Source of the DNA: Lewinella sp. W8
GTDB taxonomy: Bacteria; Bacteroidota; Bacteroidia; Chitinophagales; Saprospiraceae
Assembly (NCBI RefSeq): GCF_004375085.3
Contig: NZ_SNAQ03000002.1
Location: forward strand, 310,001 to 374,000
Direction of reading: 5' to 3'
Length of the DNA: 64,000 nucleotides
The translations under genes were made by a program, and so were the position numbers. A model generated the notes under the pieces. That model was not told the DNA's origin, made no database searches, and was given only the letters and a program-made list of their open reading frames with translations. This document shows positions 23,811 through 32,898 of this stretch, piece by piece (position 1 is the stretch's first letter; the number at the start of each line of letters is the position of its first letter).

Positions 23811-26610
23811 TCTGGCCGCCGTTTCCATCTTCCTGGGCTACCTCCTGATCCTCTTCGGGGTGGCCTACATCGCCGAGGGCCGCCGGGGATGGCTGGGGCG
23901 CATGTTCCACAACCCATTTGGCTACGCCCTGTCGCTGACGGTTTACTGTACCGCCTGGACCTTCTTCGGTTCCGTGGGCCGGGCGGCCAATGATGGGCTC
24001 TCCTTTCTGCCCATTTACCTCGGCCCGCTGATGCTGGCCCCCGTCTGGCCCTTCCTGATGGAGAAGATCATCCGGATCGCCAAATCGGAACGCATCACCT
24101 CCATCCCGGACTTCATCAGCAGTCGGTACGGCAAATCCCGGACGCTGGGCCTGCTGGCCGCCACCTTTCTGGTCATCGGCACCGTGCCCTACATCTCCCT
24201 CCAGATCAAGGCCATTGCCGCCATCTTCGACCTGCTGACGGAAGGCACCACGCTCACCCACGCTCAACCATTTTATCGCGACAATGCCCTGTTTCTCACC
24301 CTGGTACTGGCGCTTTTTACGGTCATCTTCGGCGTTCGTCGCCTCGACGCCAATGAACGCCACCAGGGAGTAATTGCCGCCATTTCGTTCGAGGGGGTCT
24401 TTAAGCTACTGGCCTTCTTGTTCGTGGGCATTTTCGTCGTATGGGTGTTCTTCGGGCGGACGGATACGCCTTCCTTTTTTGAAGCACTTACGCTGCCCTC
24501 CCTGGCGGGGATGAGCAGTATTTCGGCCTCGGGAATCACCGGCTGGGACTGGTTCTGGCTCTGCCTGGTCAGCATGGCGGCCGTCGTGCTCTTACCCCGA
24601 CAATTCCACGTTTCCGTCGTGGAGAATAACAACATCGGAGACCTGAAAAGGGCCGCCTGGGTCTTCCCCCTCTACCTGCTCCTCATCAATCTCTTCGTGC
24701 TGCCTATCGCAGCGGCGGGATACCTGCACTTCGGGGCGGAGGGGCTGGCCAGCGCCGACACCTTCGTCATCAGCCTGCCCAAATCCCTGGGCTATCCCCT
24801 CGTGGCCACCATCGCCGCTCTCGGGGGCTTCGCCGCGGCCACGGGCATGGTCATCATGTCGACAATTTCCCTGAGTCTGATGATCAGCAACAACATCGTG
24901 CTGCCCTTCCTGCTGGAATTTGACCGTAAGGCCAACCGCAACGATTCGGACCTGAGCAAGCCACTCCTCAACATCCGGCGCCTCATCATCTTGTTGGTGC
25001 TGCTCCTGGCTTACGGTTACTACCAGAGTGTCGGCAACCGCTACTCGCTGGTCGCCATCGGACTGATCTCCTTCACCGCCGTCGCCCAGTTCGCGCCCAG
25101 CGTCCTGGCCGGCCTCTACTGGAAAGCCGCCACCAAGCGGGGCGCCCTCATCGGACTGGTTGCGGGCTTCATCTTATGGTCCTACACCCTGGCACTGCCC
25201 ACCACCGGGGGGATGCTGGGTTTCGGGCCGGAAATGATGGCAAACGGCCCCTGGGGACTTTCCTGGCTGCGACCCCATCAGCTCCTGGGCGCCGGGGGAA
25301 TGACGCCCATCGCCCACGGCGCCTTCTGGAGCCTACTGGTCAATTGCGCGGGGCTGGCCATCTTCAGCCTGAACGACCAACCCGACGCGATGGAAATCCG
25401 TCAGGCGGATTTCTTTGTCGACCACGACAAGTACCGCCGGAACAATCAGGAATACCAGACCCGCCGTCGCCGGGCCAAGGTCAGCGATCTGGAGCAGCTC
25501 CTGAGTCGGTTTACGGGCGCGAAGGGGGCCCGCAAGTTTGTCCGCAATGCCCTGGGTGCCGGTCGTTATGACCGTCTGCGCCGGGGAGGACTGGCCAGTC
25601 CGGAACTGCTGCTGAAGGTGGAGCAGAAATTATCCGGGGCCATCGGCACCGCTTCCGCCCAGGTACTGATGCGGGGGATTACCAAGGAGGATCCCATCAA
25701 ACTGGAGGAGGTGATTGCCATTTTGCGCAAGACGCAGGATGCCGTGCAGTACGGTAAGGAGCTGGAGGTTAAACAGTCCGAGCTGGAAGCCGTCACCACC
25801 CAGCTGCGGGCGGCCAACCAGCAGTTGCGGGAGCTGGACGAACTCAAGGCCGAGTTCATCAGCACCGTCACCCACGAACTACGCACGCCGATAACCTCCG
25901 TCAAGTCGCTGGCCAGAATCCTGCTGGACCACCACGATATGGAGGCCGAACAGCGGGCTACCTTCCTGAAAATCATTGTCTCCGAGAGCGAGCGGCTCAC
26001 CCGCCTGGTGAGTCAGGTACTGGACATCGAAAAGATCGAGCAGCAGCGATGGACGGACGAGGGTCACGTCCTGGACTTCAACCAGCTGGTCCGGGACGCC
26101 ATCAGCAGTCTCCGCGCCCTGCTCCGGGAACACGACATCTTCCTGGAAAAAGAGCTTCCGGAAACGCCACTCTACGTTACCGGTCCGGCGGACCGACTGA
26201 CGCAGGTGATCGTCAACCTGCTGGGCAACGCCATCAAATTCGTTCCGGACGAAGACGGCCAGATTCGGGTTAGCCTACGGAAAGACCCTGCGACCAGCAT
26301 GGCCGAACTCCGCATTCAGGACAACGGTCCGGGCATCCCCCCGGAGAAACACGAACTCATTTTTGAGCGCTTCACGCAGATCAGCTCCTCCACCCAGGGC
26401 AAGCCTTCCGGTAGCGGCCTGGGACTACACATCAGCAAGACCATAATCGAGCGTTGTGGCGGGAGCATCGGCGTAGAGGCCGGCTACCGGGAGGGTGCCG
26501 GATTTCTGATTCGATTGCCCATCAGCCCGGCACCTGCGCTGCGTCGCCCAGACAATATTTCACCCTCCGAAACCACCCCAAAAGCCCCCCCACCCCCGAC
26601 CTCAACCTGA
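23803..26610 (+). CDS. Hybrid SSS-transporter/histidine kinase sensor
   Basis: A 935-residue CbrA-like sensor. Residues about 1-560 form a 12-13-TM sodium:solute-symporter domain (SLTVYCTAWTFFGSVGRAANDGLSFLPIYLGP; FGVRRLDANERHQGVIAAISFEGVFKLLAF; SMAAVVLLPRQFHVSVVE). About 560-670 is a cytoplasmic linker ending in a coiled coil. The HisKA domain has His691 in TVTHELRTPITS, followed by HATPase with NLLGNAIKFVP, DNGPGIPPE and GSGLGLHISK boxes. All kinase motifs are intact. It presumably senses or transports the carboxylate and phosphorylates a response regulator, but no regulator gene lies in this window. The last residues (SPAPALRRPDN) are encoded by a copy of the dispersed GGCACCTGCG repeat, so the C-terminus may be a recent extension. 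Confidence 0.93.
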   Translation: MSSLAAVSIFLGYLLILFGVAYIAEGRRGWLGRMFHNPFGYALSLTVYCTAWTFFGSVGRAANDGLSFLPIYLGPLMLAPVWPFLMEKIIRIAKSERITSIPDFISSRYGKSRTLGLLAATFLVIGTVPYISLQIKAIAAIFDLLTEGTTLTHAQPFYRDNALFLTLVLALFTVIFGVRRLDANERHQGVIAAISFEGVFKLLAFLFVGIFVVWVFFGRTDTPSFFEALTLPSLAGMSSISASGITGWDWFWLCLVSMAAVVLLPRQFHVSVVENNNIGDLKRAAWVFPLYLLLINLFVLPIAAAGYLHFGAEGLASADTFVISLPKSLGYPLVATIAALGGFAAATGMVIMSTISLSLMISNNIVLPFLLEFDRKANRNDSDLSKPLLNIRRLIILLVLLLAYGYYQSVGNRYSLVAIGLISFTAVAQFAPSVLAGLYWKAATKRGALIGLVAGFILWSYTLALPTTGGMLGFGPEMMANGPWGLSWLRPHQLLGAGGMTPIAHGAFWSLLVNCAGLAIFSLNDQPDAMEIRQADFFVDHDKYRRNNQEYQTRRRRAKVSDLEQLLSRFTGAKGARKFVRNALGAGRYDRLRRGGLASPELLLKVEQKLSGAIGTASAQVLMRGITKEDPIKLEEVIAILRKTQDAVQYGKELEVKQSELEAVTTQLRAANQQLRELDELKAEFISTVTHELRTPITSVKSLARILLDHHDMEAEQRATFLKIIVSESERLTRLVSQVLDIEKIEQQRWTDEGHVLDFNQLVRDAISSLRALLREHDIFLEKELPETPLYVTGPADRLTQVIVNLLGNAIKFVPDEDGQIRVSLRKDPATSMAELRIQDNGPGIPPEKHELIFERFTQISSSTQGKPSGSGLGLHISKTIIERCGGSIGVEAGYREGAGFLIRLPISPAPALRRPDNISPSETTPKAPPPPTST

Positions 26611-26701
26611 TTTTTTTTCATCACCCCGGCGAGCGGTGGCCCCTCCACCTGGAAAATTGTCCACCGCCCGCTATCTTAACTCCCATCAAATGTTATCGAC
26701 C

Positions 26702-28609
26702 ATGCAGTTACCACTTCAGATTAAATCTTTCGATCACTACCAGGAGGTCTACCAGCAATCCGTGGACAACCCGGAGAGCTTCTGGGCCGAGCAGGCCAGA
26801 ACCTTTGACTGGCACCAGCCCTGGGATAAAGTGCTGGAGTGGGACTTCGAGGGGCCCAACGTCAAGTGGTTCCCCGGGGGCAAGCTCAACATCACGGAGA
26901 ACTGCCTGGACCGCCACCTCGAAGAACGGGGTGATCAGACCGCCATCCTCTTTGAACCCAACGAGCCCGGGGACCCCGCCATTTCCCTGACCTACCGGCA
27001 GCTGCTCGACGAAGTGAGCAAGACCGGTAACGCCCTGCGGGAACTCGGCATCGGCAAGGGGGACCGGGTGTGTTTCTACATGCCCATGGTGCCGGAACTG
27101 GCCATCAGTATCCTGGCTTGCGCCCGGATCGGGGCCATCCACTCCGTGGTTTTTGCCGGCTTCAGCGCTCAGGCACTGGCCGACCGCGTCAACGACGCCG
27201 AATGCAAAATGATCATCTGTTCGGACTACAACAAGCGCGGCGCCAAGACGATCCCCGTCAAAGAAGTCGTCGACGAGGCCATGGGCCTTGGCTGTCCCTC
27301 CATTGAAACCGTGCTGGTGCACCGAAATACCGGGGGAGACATCGGCTGGGACCCCAGCTACGACAAGTGGTACCACGAGGCCACCGAAGGGCAATCGACG
27401 GACTGCACCCCCGAGGTGATGGACGCCGAAGACGTCCTCTTCATCCTTTACACCTCCGGCTCCACCGGCAAGCCCAAGGGAGTGGTCCACACCTGCGGTG
27501 GCTACATGCTCTACACCGCCTTCAGTTTCCTGAACGTCTTCCAGTACCAGCCCGGCGACGTCTACTGGTGTACGGCGGACATCGGCTGGATCACGGGCCA
27601 CAGCTACATCCTCTACGGTCCACTGCTGGTGGGCGCGACCACCATGATGTTTGAGGGGGTACCCACTTACCCCGACGCCGGTCGGTTCTGGGAAGTGTGC
27701 GAGAAGCATAAGGTAAACCAGTTCTACACCGCCCCCACCGCCATTCGGGCCCTGATGGCCCGGGGCGATGAATTCGTGGAGGGCTACGACCTGAGCAGCC
27801 TGAAGGTGATTGGTTCGGTGGGGGAACCCATCAATCAGGAAGCCTGGGAGTGGTACAAAGAGAAGATCGGCAAGGACACCGTGCCCATCGTTGACACCTG
27901 GTGGCAGACCGAAACCGGTGGAATGATGATTTCTGGTTTAGGGGGGCACAGTCCGCAAAAACCCACCTTTGCCGGCTATCCCCTCCCGGGCATCCAGCCC
28001 TGCCTGGTGGACAAGGAAAACATTCAGGAAGTGGAGGGTAATCCCGCCTCGGGACTGCTCTGCGTGAAGTTCCCCTGGCCGAGCATGCTGCGTACCATCT
28101 GGGGCGACCACCAGCGCTGCAAAAACACCTACTTCAGCACCGTGCCCGGCATGTACTTCACCGGCGACGGCGCCCGTCGCGACGAAAACGGCATGTACCG
28201 TATCGTGGGCCGGGTGGACGACGTCATCAACGTTTCCGGTCACCGGATGGGAACGGCCGAAGTCGAAAACGCCATCGATGAGCACCCGGAGGTCGTTGAG
28301 ACGGCCGTCGTGGGCTACCCCCACGACATTAAGGGACAGGGCATCTACGCCTACGTCATCATGGGCCCCGGCGATCACAACGGAGATGAGGTTCGCAAGG
28401 AAATCATTGATATTGTCCGCAAGGAGATCGGCCCGATCGCCAAGCCCGACAAAATTCAGTTCGTGTCCGCCCTGCCCAAGACGCGTTCCGGCAAGATCAT
28501 GCGACGCATCCTGCGAAAAGTAGCCGCCGGGGAAGCCGATCAGCTCGGCGATACTTCCACCCTACTGAATCCGGAAGCCGTGGATGACATCATCCGGGGC
28601 AAGCGGTAA
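26702..28609 (+). CDS. acs: Acetyl-CoA synthetase (AMP-forming)
   Basis: Activates acetate to acetyl-CoA via acetyl-AMP. ATG at 26702 (MQLPLQIKSFDHYQEVY) is preferred. An in-frame ATG at 26690 adds four residues, and a GTG at 26636 would add an implausible leader. The 635-residue protein has the Acs N-terminal domain (FWAEQARTFDWHQPWDKVLEWDF...WFPGGKLNITENCLDRH), P-loop-like TSGSTGKPKG, the DIGWITGHSYILYGPL motif, VDTWWQTETGG, the hinge GRVDDVINVSGHRMGTAEVE and the catalytic, normally acetylation-controlled lysine in KTRSGKIMRRILRK. It follows the sensor kinase gene by 91 bp and ends the acetate block before a UUCG-capped terminator. Confidence 0.96.
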   Translation: MQLPLQIKSFDHYQEVYQQSVDNPESFWAEQARTFDWHQPWDKVLEWDFEGPNVKWFPGGKLNITENCLDRHLEERGDQTAILFEPNEPGDPAISLTYRQLLDEVSKTGNALRELGIGKGDRVCFYMPMVPELAISILACARIGAIHSVVFAGFSAQALADRVNDAECKMIICSDYNKRGAKTIPVKEVVDEAMGLGCPSIETVLVHRNTGGDIGWDPSYDKWYHEATEGQSTDCTPEVMDAEDVLFILYTSGSTGKPKGVVHTCGGYMLYTAFSFLNVFQYQPGDVYWCTADIGWITGHSYILYGPLLVGATTMMFEGVPTYPDAGRFWEVCEKHKVNQFYTAPTAIRALMARGDEFVEGYDLSSLKVIGSVGEPINQEAWEWYKEKIGKDTVPIVDTWWQTETGGMMISGLGGHSPQKPTFAGYPLPGIQPCLVDKENIQEVEGNPASGLLCVKFPWPSMLRTIWGDHQRCKNTYFSTVPGMYFTGDGARRDENGMYRIVGRVDDVINVSGHRMGTAEVENAIDEHPEVVETAVVGYPHDIKGQGIYAYVIMGPGDHNGDEVRKEIIDIVRKEIGPIAKPDKIQFVSALPKTRSGKIMRRILRKVAAGEADQLGDTSTLLNPEAVDDIIRGKR

Positions 28610-28637
28610 GAAGCAACTCACTTATCTATACTTACCT

Positions 28638-28672
28638 CCGCCTGCCGTCTTCGGACGGTGGGCGGGTTTGTT
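28638..28672 (+). terminator. Intrinsic terminator after acs
   Basis: CCGCCTGCCGTC (28638-28649) pairs over 12 positions (two G-U) with GACGGTGGGCGG (28654-28665) around a TTCG tetraloop, followed by GTTTGTTT. Confidence 0.85.
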
Positions 28673-28675
28673 TAG

Positions 28676-29070
28676 GATTGAGGCTTGAGGATTTAGGACG
28701 AAGGAAGGGAAAAGAAGGAAGATTGAAGAAGGAAGAAAATCCTGGAGGAGGTCTGCTCCGCAGGCCGGTCGTTTGTTTAGGCTCAAGGCTCAAGGATTCA
28801 GGAAGAAGGAAGTTTGATGAAGAAAGAAGGAGGTTCTGGACAAGGCTAGGAAAAAGGAAGACGGAAGACGGAAAGTAGCGTTCATCGGATGCTTCCCGAG
28901 CACCGTGAGGGATCATCCGATGCATCGCGGGCTTCTGAGGAAGCTTCTCGGGGCGACGGAAACACCTCTCTATCGGCCTGGAAGGCCGTTCCTTACTGCG
29001 GAGCGGGGTCTGCGGCCCGTTCGCAGAACGGCCCGGGCCCTGCGACACCCAGGATGAAGGATCAAGGACT
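28676..29070 (-). repeat. Dispersed mosaic repeat (copy in inverse orientation to 49.2-50.3 kb)
   Basis: Non-coding. Contains a purine-rich stretch of GGATTTAGG/GAAGGAAG motifs, the 40-nt palindrome CATCGGATG...CATCCGATG (28883-28922), and a module with GGCCTGGAAGGCC and CCGTTCGCAGAACGG hairpins (about 28973-29031). The same modules in reverse complement form the array at 49250-50330, and part of them lies inside the DUF1415 gene. Confidence 0.85.
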
Positions 29071-29154
29071 TAGGCTACAGAATAGGGGTATACATCAAAC
29101 CGCTGCCTTTTCGCGCACCTGTCCTTATTTTGCCGTTGATCCAATCCATCCCCC

Positions 29155-29901
29155 ATGCATCTCCGATCCCGCCTTCAGCAGGCTACTCCGCTGTACAACC
29201 TTTTCCAAAACACTCCCGGCTCCTGGAATACGGAGTGGATCAGCGCGGGTGGCGTGGAGAGCATCACCCTCGATTTACAGCACGGAATGGTCGAGCAAAC
29301 GGACCTCCTCCCCATATTACAAGCCATGCGGGCCGGGGGCAGCATCCCCCTGGTGCGGCTGGCCTGGAACCGCCCGGAACTGATCATGAAGGCACTCGAT
29401 TACGGGGTGGAGGGACTGATCTGTCCGATGGTTGATTCCGCCGCCGATGCGGCGGCCTTCGTACGGGCGGCGAAGTATCCTCCACTGGGTAACCGGAGCT
29501 TCGGCCCCTTCCGGGCCGGCCTGCATACCGACGAATACTTCGCGCGGGCCAACGCCGAGACCCTGTGCTTCTCCATGGTCGAAACGGCCGGAGCGGTAAA
29601 GGAATTAGCGGCCATCGCGGCAACGCCCGGACTGGACGGACTCTACGTCGGCCCCTTTGACCTCAGCGTAAGCCTGGGCCTGGAAAAACGGGCGGACTTC
29701 AGCGACCCGGAGCTTCTCCGCGTCATCGATGAGGTGCTGGCCGCCGCGAAGCGAAATAACCTCTTTACCGGCATCTTCACCGTCGATCCTCAAGACGCCC
29801 GGGCCATGGCCGAGCGGGGCTTCGACCTGGTCACCTGCGGCACGGCCAACCTCGTTTTCCAGCAAGCCATGCGGGACTGGCAGGCGGCCTGGGAGGCCTA
29901 A
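29155..29901 (+). CDS. HpcH/HpaI-family aldolase
   Basis: A class II, metal-dependent 2-keto-3-deoxy-type aldolase that splits or forms hydroxy-keto acids using pyruvate or a related donor. The 248-residue length is typical. Landmarks are SITLDLQHGMVEQ (about 36-48), IPLVRLAWNRPELIMKALDYGVEGLICPMVDSAADAAAFVRAAKYPPLGNRSFGP (about 57-115; the Arg and PPxGxRSFGP loop bind substrate), VETAGAVKELAAIAATPGLDGLYVGPFDLSVSLG (about 143-176; Glu and Asp are metal ligands) and GFDLVTCGTA (about 223-232). The exact substrate cannot be read from sequence. It is convergent with the next gene, 6 bp apart. Confidence 0.9.
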   Translation: MHLRSRLQQATPLYNLFQNTPGSWNTEWISAGGVESITLDLQHGMVEQTDLLPILQAMRAGGSIPLVRLAWNRPELIMKALDYGVEGLICPMVDSAADAAAFVRAAKYPPLGNRSFGPFRAGLHTDEYFARANAETLCFSMVETAGAVKELAAIAATPGLDGLYVGPFDLSVSLGLEKRADFSDPELLRVIDEVLAAAKRNNLFTGIFTVDPQDARAMAERGFDLVTCGTANLVFQQAMRDWQAAWEA

Positions 29902-29907
29902 CGCATC

Positions 29908-30951
29908 CTACAATTCCTGGAGGAAGGCGAGGGTATCTACTCCGTCGGCGTAGTCGGTCAATCCGGGCCGTTGGGCCCGGCCGAAGGGGAATGTAGGCAG
30001 GGAAAGGAAGCCATCCGGCGCCGCGATCAGCTGAATCTCTTCCCGGCGGTTGCGCAGTTCTTCTTCCAGCGAAGACACGTCCCGGTAGGTACTATAGTGC
30101 AGGGTAGCGATCCGGGAGGCGATCTGATCGTTTTCCACGATCATCAGCGGACCACTGAGGTAGAAGTTTTCCTTGTTCAGCGTCGTCAGGGCGTAGTTGT
30201 AATCAAAGTTATTTTTCCACTTCGTGTGGTTCTGGAGGGTTTTCCATTCGTGGAGGACTTCCAGCAGCGGATTGAAGTCATAGCCTTCCGGAACGTAGAG
30301 TTTGGATACGTTGCGGCAGCCCAGTCCGAAGTACTCAAAGATGTCCCTTCCCAGCGCCCGGAAATCCTCGGTGGTTTCATCGCCGCGCAGCACGGCGACG
30401 GCATTGCGATTTTTGCGAATCACGTGGGGGTACCGCCCGAAGTAGGCTTCAAAGTAGCGCGAAGAGTTGTTGGAGCCCGTCGCGATGACCGCGTCGAAGC
30501 CTTCCAGCCGGTCGGTGAGGGTAAAGTACGTTTCCGTCCGTTTGTCATATTTGGCCAGCAGCTTCAGCAGGTAGGGCATCACGTATTCATCCTTACTGCT
30601 CAGCTTGATGAGGGACCGGTGACCGGCGATGAACACCGAGAGCACGTCATGAAAACCCACCAGGGGGATGTTGCCCGCCAGAACCAGTCCGATGGTTTTG
30701 GGCGCGGAGGACCCGACGGCTTTCGGGGCCGGCCAGTCGGGTATGGCGTAGTTACGTACCCAGGCTTCCAGTTTTTCGCGGCGGAGGAAGGCATCCGCAA
30801 TGGCCATCAGGCTCGCTCGCTGGTGCTCCAGCGTAAACCAGTCGTTGTGAAACTGGGTGCGCTTTTGCAGCGCCTCCAGAAATTCATCGTTATCCCGTCT
30901 CAGGTGGTCGCCCAGGGCGACCATTACGTCAATTCGTTCTTGGAGCGTCAT
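29908..30951 (-). CDS. LuxC-type acyl-CoA reductase
   Basis: An NAD(P)H-dependent fatty acyl-CoA or acyl-protein reductase of the LuxC family, giving an aldehyde. The 347-residue protein shows LVLAGNIPLVGFHDVLSVFIAGHRSLIKLSSKD (about 110-142), AVIATGSNNSSRYFEAYFGRYPHVIRKNRNAVAVLRGDE (about 172-212), which holds the nucleotide-binding loop, and the catalytic-cysteine region DIFEYFGLGCRNVSKLYVPEGYD (about 222-246, Cys in GLGCRN). Bacteroidota commonly carry this gene singly; no luxD/luxE partner is present. The aldehyde's fate here is unknown. Confidence 0.88.
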   Translation of the reverse strand: MTLQERIDVMVALGDHLRRDNDEFLEALQKRTQFHNDWFTLEHQRASLMAIADAFLRREKLEAWVRNYAIPDWPAPKAVGSSAPKTIGLVLAGNIPLVGFHDVLSVFIAGHRSLIKLSSKDEYVMPYLLKLLAKYDKRTETYFTLTDRLEGFDAVIATGSNNSSRYFEAYFGRYPHVIRKNRNAVAVLRGDETTEDFRALGRDIFEYFGLGCRNVSKLYVPEGYDFNPLLEVLHEWKTLQNHTKWKNNFDYNYALTTLNKENFYLSGPLMIVENDQIASRIATLHYSTYRDVSSLEEELRNRREEIQLIAAPDGFLSLPTFPFGRAQRPGLTDYADGVDTLAFLQEL

Positions 30952-31065
30952 CCGTGTGGCTTGGTCCGGGATTAGTAACGCATCAGGGGTCGTTTGGATG
31001 AAGGAAGGAGAAATTAGTTCCCCAATGGCAAAATACTCCCCGGCAGGATCTGCCGGATACCCTAC

Positions 31066-31638
31066 CTATCCCCGCTGGACGATATTTCTCAGTTCCGGCA
31101 GAACCTCCGCTTCAAACCAGGGGTTTTTCCGCAGCCAGATGTTGTTGCGAGGAGAAGGGTGCGGCAAAACCAGCAGTTTATCCGGCAGGTATTCTTTCCA
31201 CGACCGGACGGTCTCCGTCAGGGTGCGCTTGCGCCGCTCCCCCAGGTAGCGGGCCTGGGCGTACTGCCCGATGAGGAGCGTTAATCCCAAATTGGTTAGC
31301 TGCTCCAAGAGTATTCCGTGCCACTGCGGGGCGCATTCCGGTCGGGGTGGCAAATCCCCCGACTTTCCCTTTCCGGGGTAACAAAATCCCATCGGGATGA
31401 TGGCAAAGTTGCGGGCATCGTAAAACTCCTCCACGCTTACGCCCAGCCATTCCCGCAGGCGGTCGCCACTCTTGTCGTCCCAGGGGATTCCCGTCCGGTG
31501 CACGATGCTGCCCGGGGCCTGCCCGATGATGGCCACCCGACTTTCGGGATGTGCGGCCAGCACCGGATTTACGCCGTGGGGCAAGTGGTCCCGGCAAATC
31601 GTACAATCTCGGATGCGATGAAGGATTTCCATCCCCAA
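31066..31638 (-). CDS. Uracil-DNA glycosylase family protein
   Basis: A 190-residue member of the UDG superfamily. Motif A is IIGQAPGSIVHRTGIPWDDKSGDRLREWL (about 37-66), and motif B is LPHPSPRNNIWLRKNPWFE (about 158-176), with LPHPSPRN in the position of the HPSPL loop. The N-terminal CTICRDH and further Cys residues hint at metal or Fe-S binding but do not give a clear four-cysteine set. The active-site Asp/Asn of classical family 1 is replaced by Ala-Pro as in families 4 and 5. It probably removes uracil or a related lesion; the exact family is uncertain. MGMEIL offers two close starts; the first is used. Confidence 0.8.
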   Translation of the reverse strand: MGMEILHRIRDCTICRDHLPHGVNPVLAAHPESRVAIIGQAPGSIVHRTGIPWDDKSGDRLREWLGVSVEEFYDARNFAIIPMGFCYPGKGKSGDLPPRPECAPQWHGILLEQLTNLGLTLLIGQYAQARYLGERRKRTLTETVRSWKEYLPDKLLVLPHPSPRNNIWLRKNPWFEAEVLPELRNIVQRG

Positions 31639-31662
31639 GAATAAGGAAAAGTGATCACTCCA

Positions 31663-32778
31663 CTATTCGTGCGCCCTTACGTTTACTTCCTCGATCTTTT
31701 TGAGTACCGGACCGGGATTATCCCCGTCCCGGAGCAGCGCATCGTAGTAGGTGAGCAAAAGCTTGCGACCAACGGTCAGTCCCGTGGCGGGATCTATCTC
31801 GCTGCGGAAATTATCCGGATAAATCAGCGGATTATCGGTCAGGGAATTATGCCCGAAGCCCGGCAGCAGGACCATGAACACCGCCGCCGATCGGTTCTCG
31901 ATCATGCTTCCGTAGTTCTCCTTGGCGTAGGGCCAGGTCCCGTCGGAGCAGAGCAACAGGGTGGGAAATGTGATTTGCCCTTCGTAGCGCACCGCCCGGG
32001 GCGGGATTCCCTCCATTGATGCGTAGGCTTTCACCCGGCCGTCCCGGGCCGCCAGGGCACCGGCAATCCTCCCCCCGAGGGAGTGCCCGAATAAGCCGAT
32101 GCCATCCAGTTGCAGCCGACCGGTAAACCGATTCGCTGCATCCGCCCGGTTCAGTTCTTCGAGGTGGCGTAGGACCAGGGTCAGGTCCTCCACCCCCAGT
32201 TCCGTAGGCGCCTGAAAAAAAGAATCCACCTTTTCGTAGGGGCCACCCATCATCCCCCGTGGCGGCCGAAAATCCTTGCTGGGAGGAATCACCAATCCGT
32301 CGCCGTAAACGGTATACCCGATGCCGGGCATGTCCACGGACACCACCACGTAACCGTGGCTGCTCAGCTCTTCGGCCAGCACCGTGTACAGGTAGCGTTC
32401 CGTTCCCCGTCCCGGAACAACGACAATCACCGGAGCCTTCCCGCTCCCTTCGACGAAGGGCGCCCGGAGGTAACTGTTCCCCGTCACCTTTCGGTAATCG
32501 GCGGACACCGGATTGTAGGGAGCCCTCACTTCGGAGGCGGACCTTTCCGCCGGATACCAAATCTGGACCATCAAAGAGCGGGGTGACCGTCCCCGTACGG
32601 GCCCGAACCGGGCCGGGCGATCAGTATCCGCCAATTCGAAGGAGACCGTACCGACCGGCAGTGGCCCAGTGGGCGGCGGCAGGTGAACGGTATCGGGCTG
32701 CCCCACCACAACGGTGGACCACATGAGGCAGGAAATCAGGAACAGTCGCGCGGGCAGCGGGGCAATCATACGAAGCAT
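31663..32778 (-). CDS. Exported alpha/beta hydrolase (PAF-acetylhydrolase-like)
   Basis: ATG at 32778 (MLRMIAPLPARLFLISCLMWSTVVVGQ) starts a normal signal peptide; the upstream in-frame ATG at 32811 adds 11 residues and is less likely. The mature 340 residues form an alpha/beta hydrolase fold: oxyanion-side VIVVVPGRGTERYLYTVLAEELSSHGYVVVSVDMPGIG, nucleophile elbow GLFGHSLGGR with the catalytic Ser, and FGHNSLTD near the end with the likely His. The layout (MVQIWYPAER... early in the mature chain) fits the platelet-activating-factor acetylhydrolase II group. Substrate unknown, probably an ester in the periplasm. Confidence 0.82.
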   Translation of the reverse strand: MLRMIAPLPARLFLISCLMWSTVVVGQPDTVHLPPPTGPLPVGTVSFELADTDRPARFGPVRGRSPRSLMVQIWYPAERSASEVRAPYNPVSADYRKVTGNSYLRAPFVEGSGKAPVIVVVPGRGTERYLYTVLAEELSSHGYVVVSVDMPGIGYTVYGDGLVIPPSKDFRPPRGMMGGPYEKVDSFFQAPTELGVEDLTLVLRHLEELNRADAANRFTGRLQLDGIGLFGHSLGGRIAGALAARDGRVKAYASMEGIPPRAVRYEGQITFPTLLLCSDGTWPYAKENYGSMIENRSAAVFMVLLPGFGHNSLTDNPLIYPDNFRSEIDPATGLTVGRKLLLTYYDALLRDGDNPGPVLKKIEEVNVRAHE

Positions 32779-32898
32779 TTGACCCCAAAATAGGAGGTTA
32801 TGCCTTCGCAAATCTTACCGGTCAACCTAAGTGCCATAATTTCTGGTGGCCCGCCATATGACCAGACCAGTAGCGGGAAAATGGCCATCCGGTGCTCG

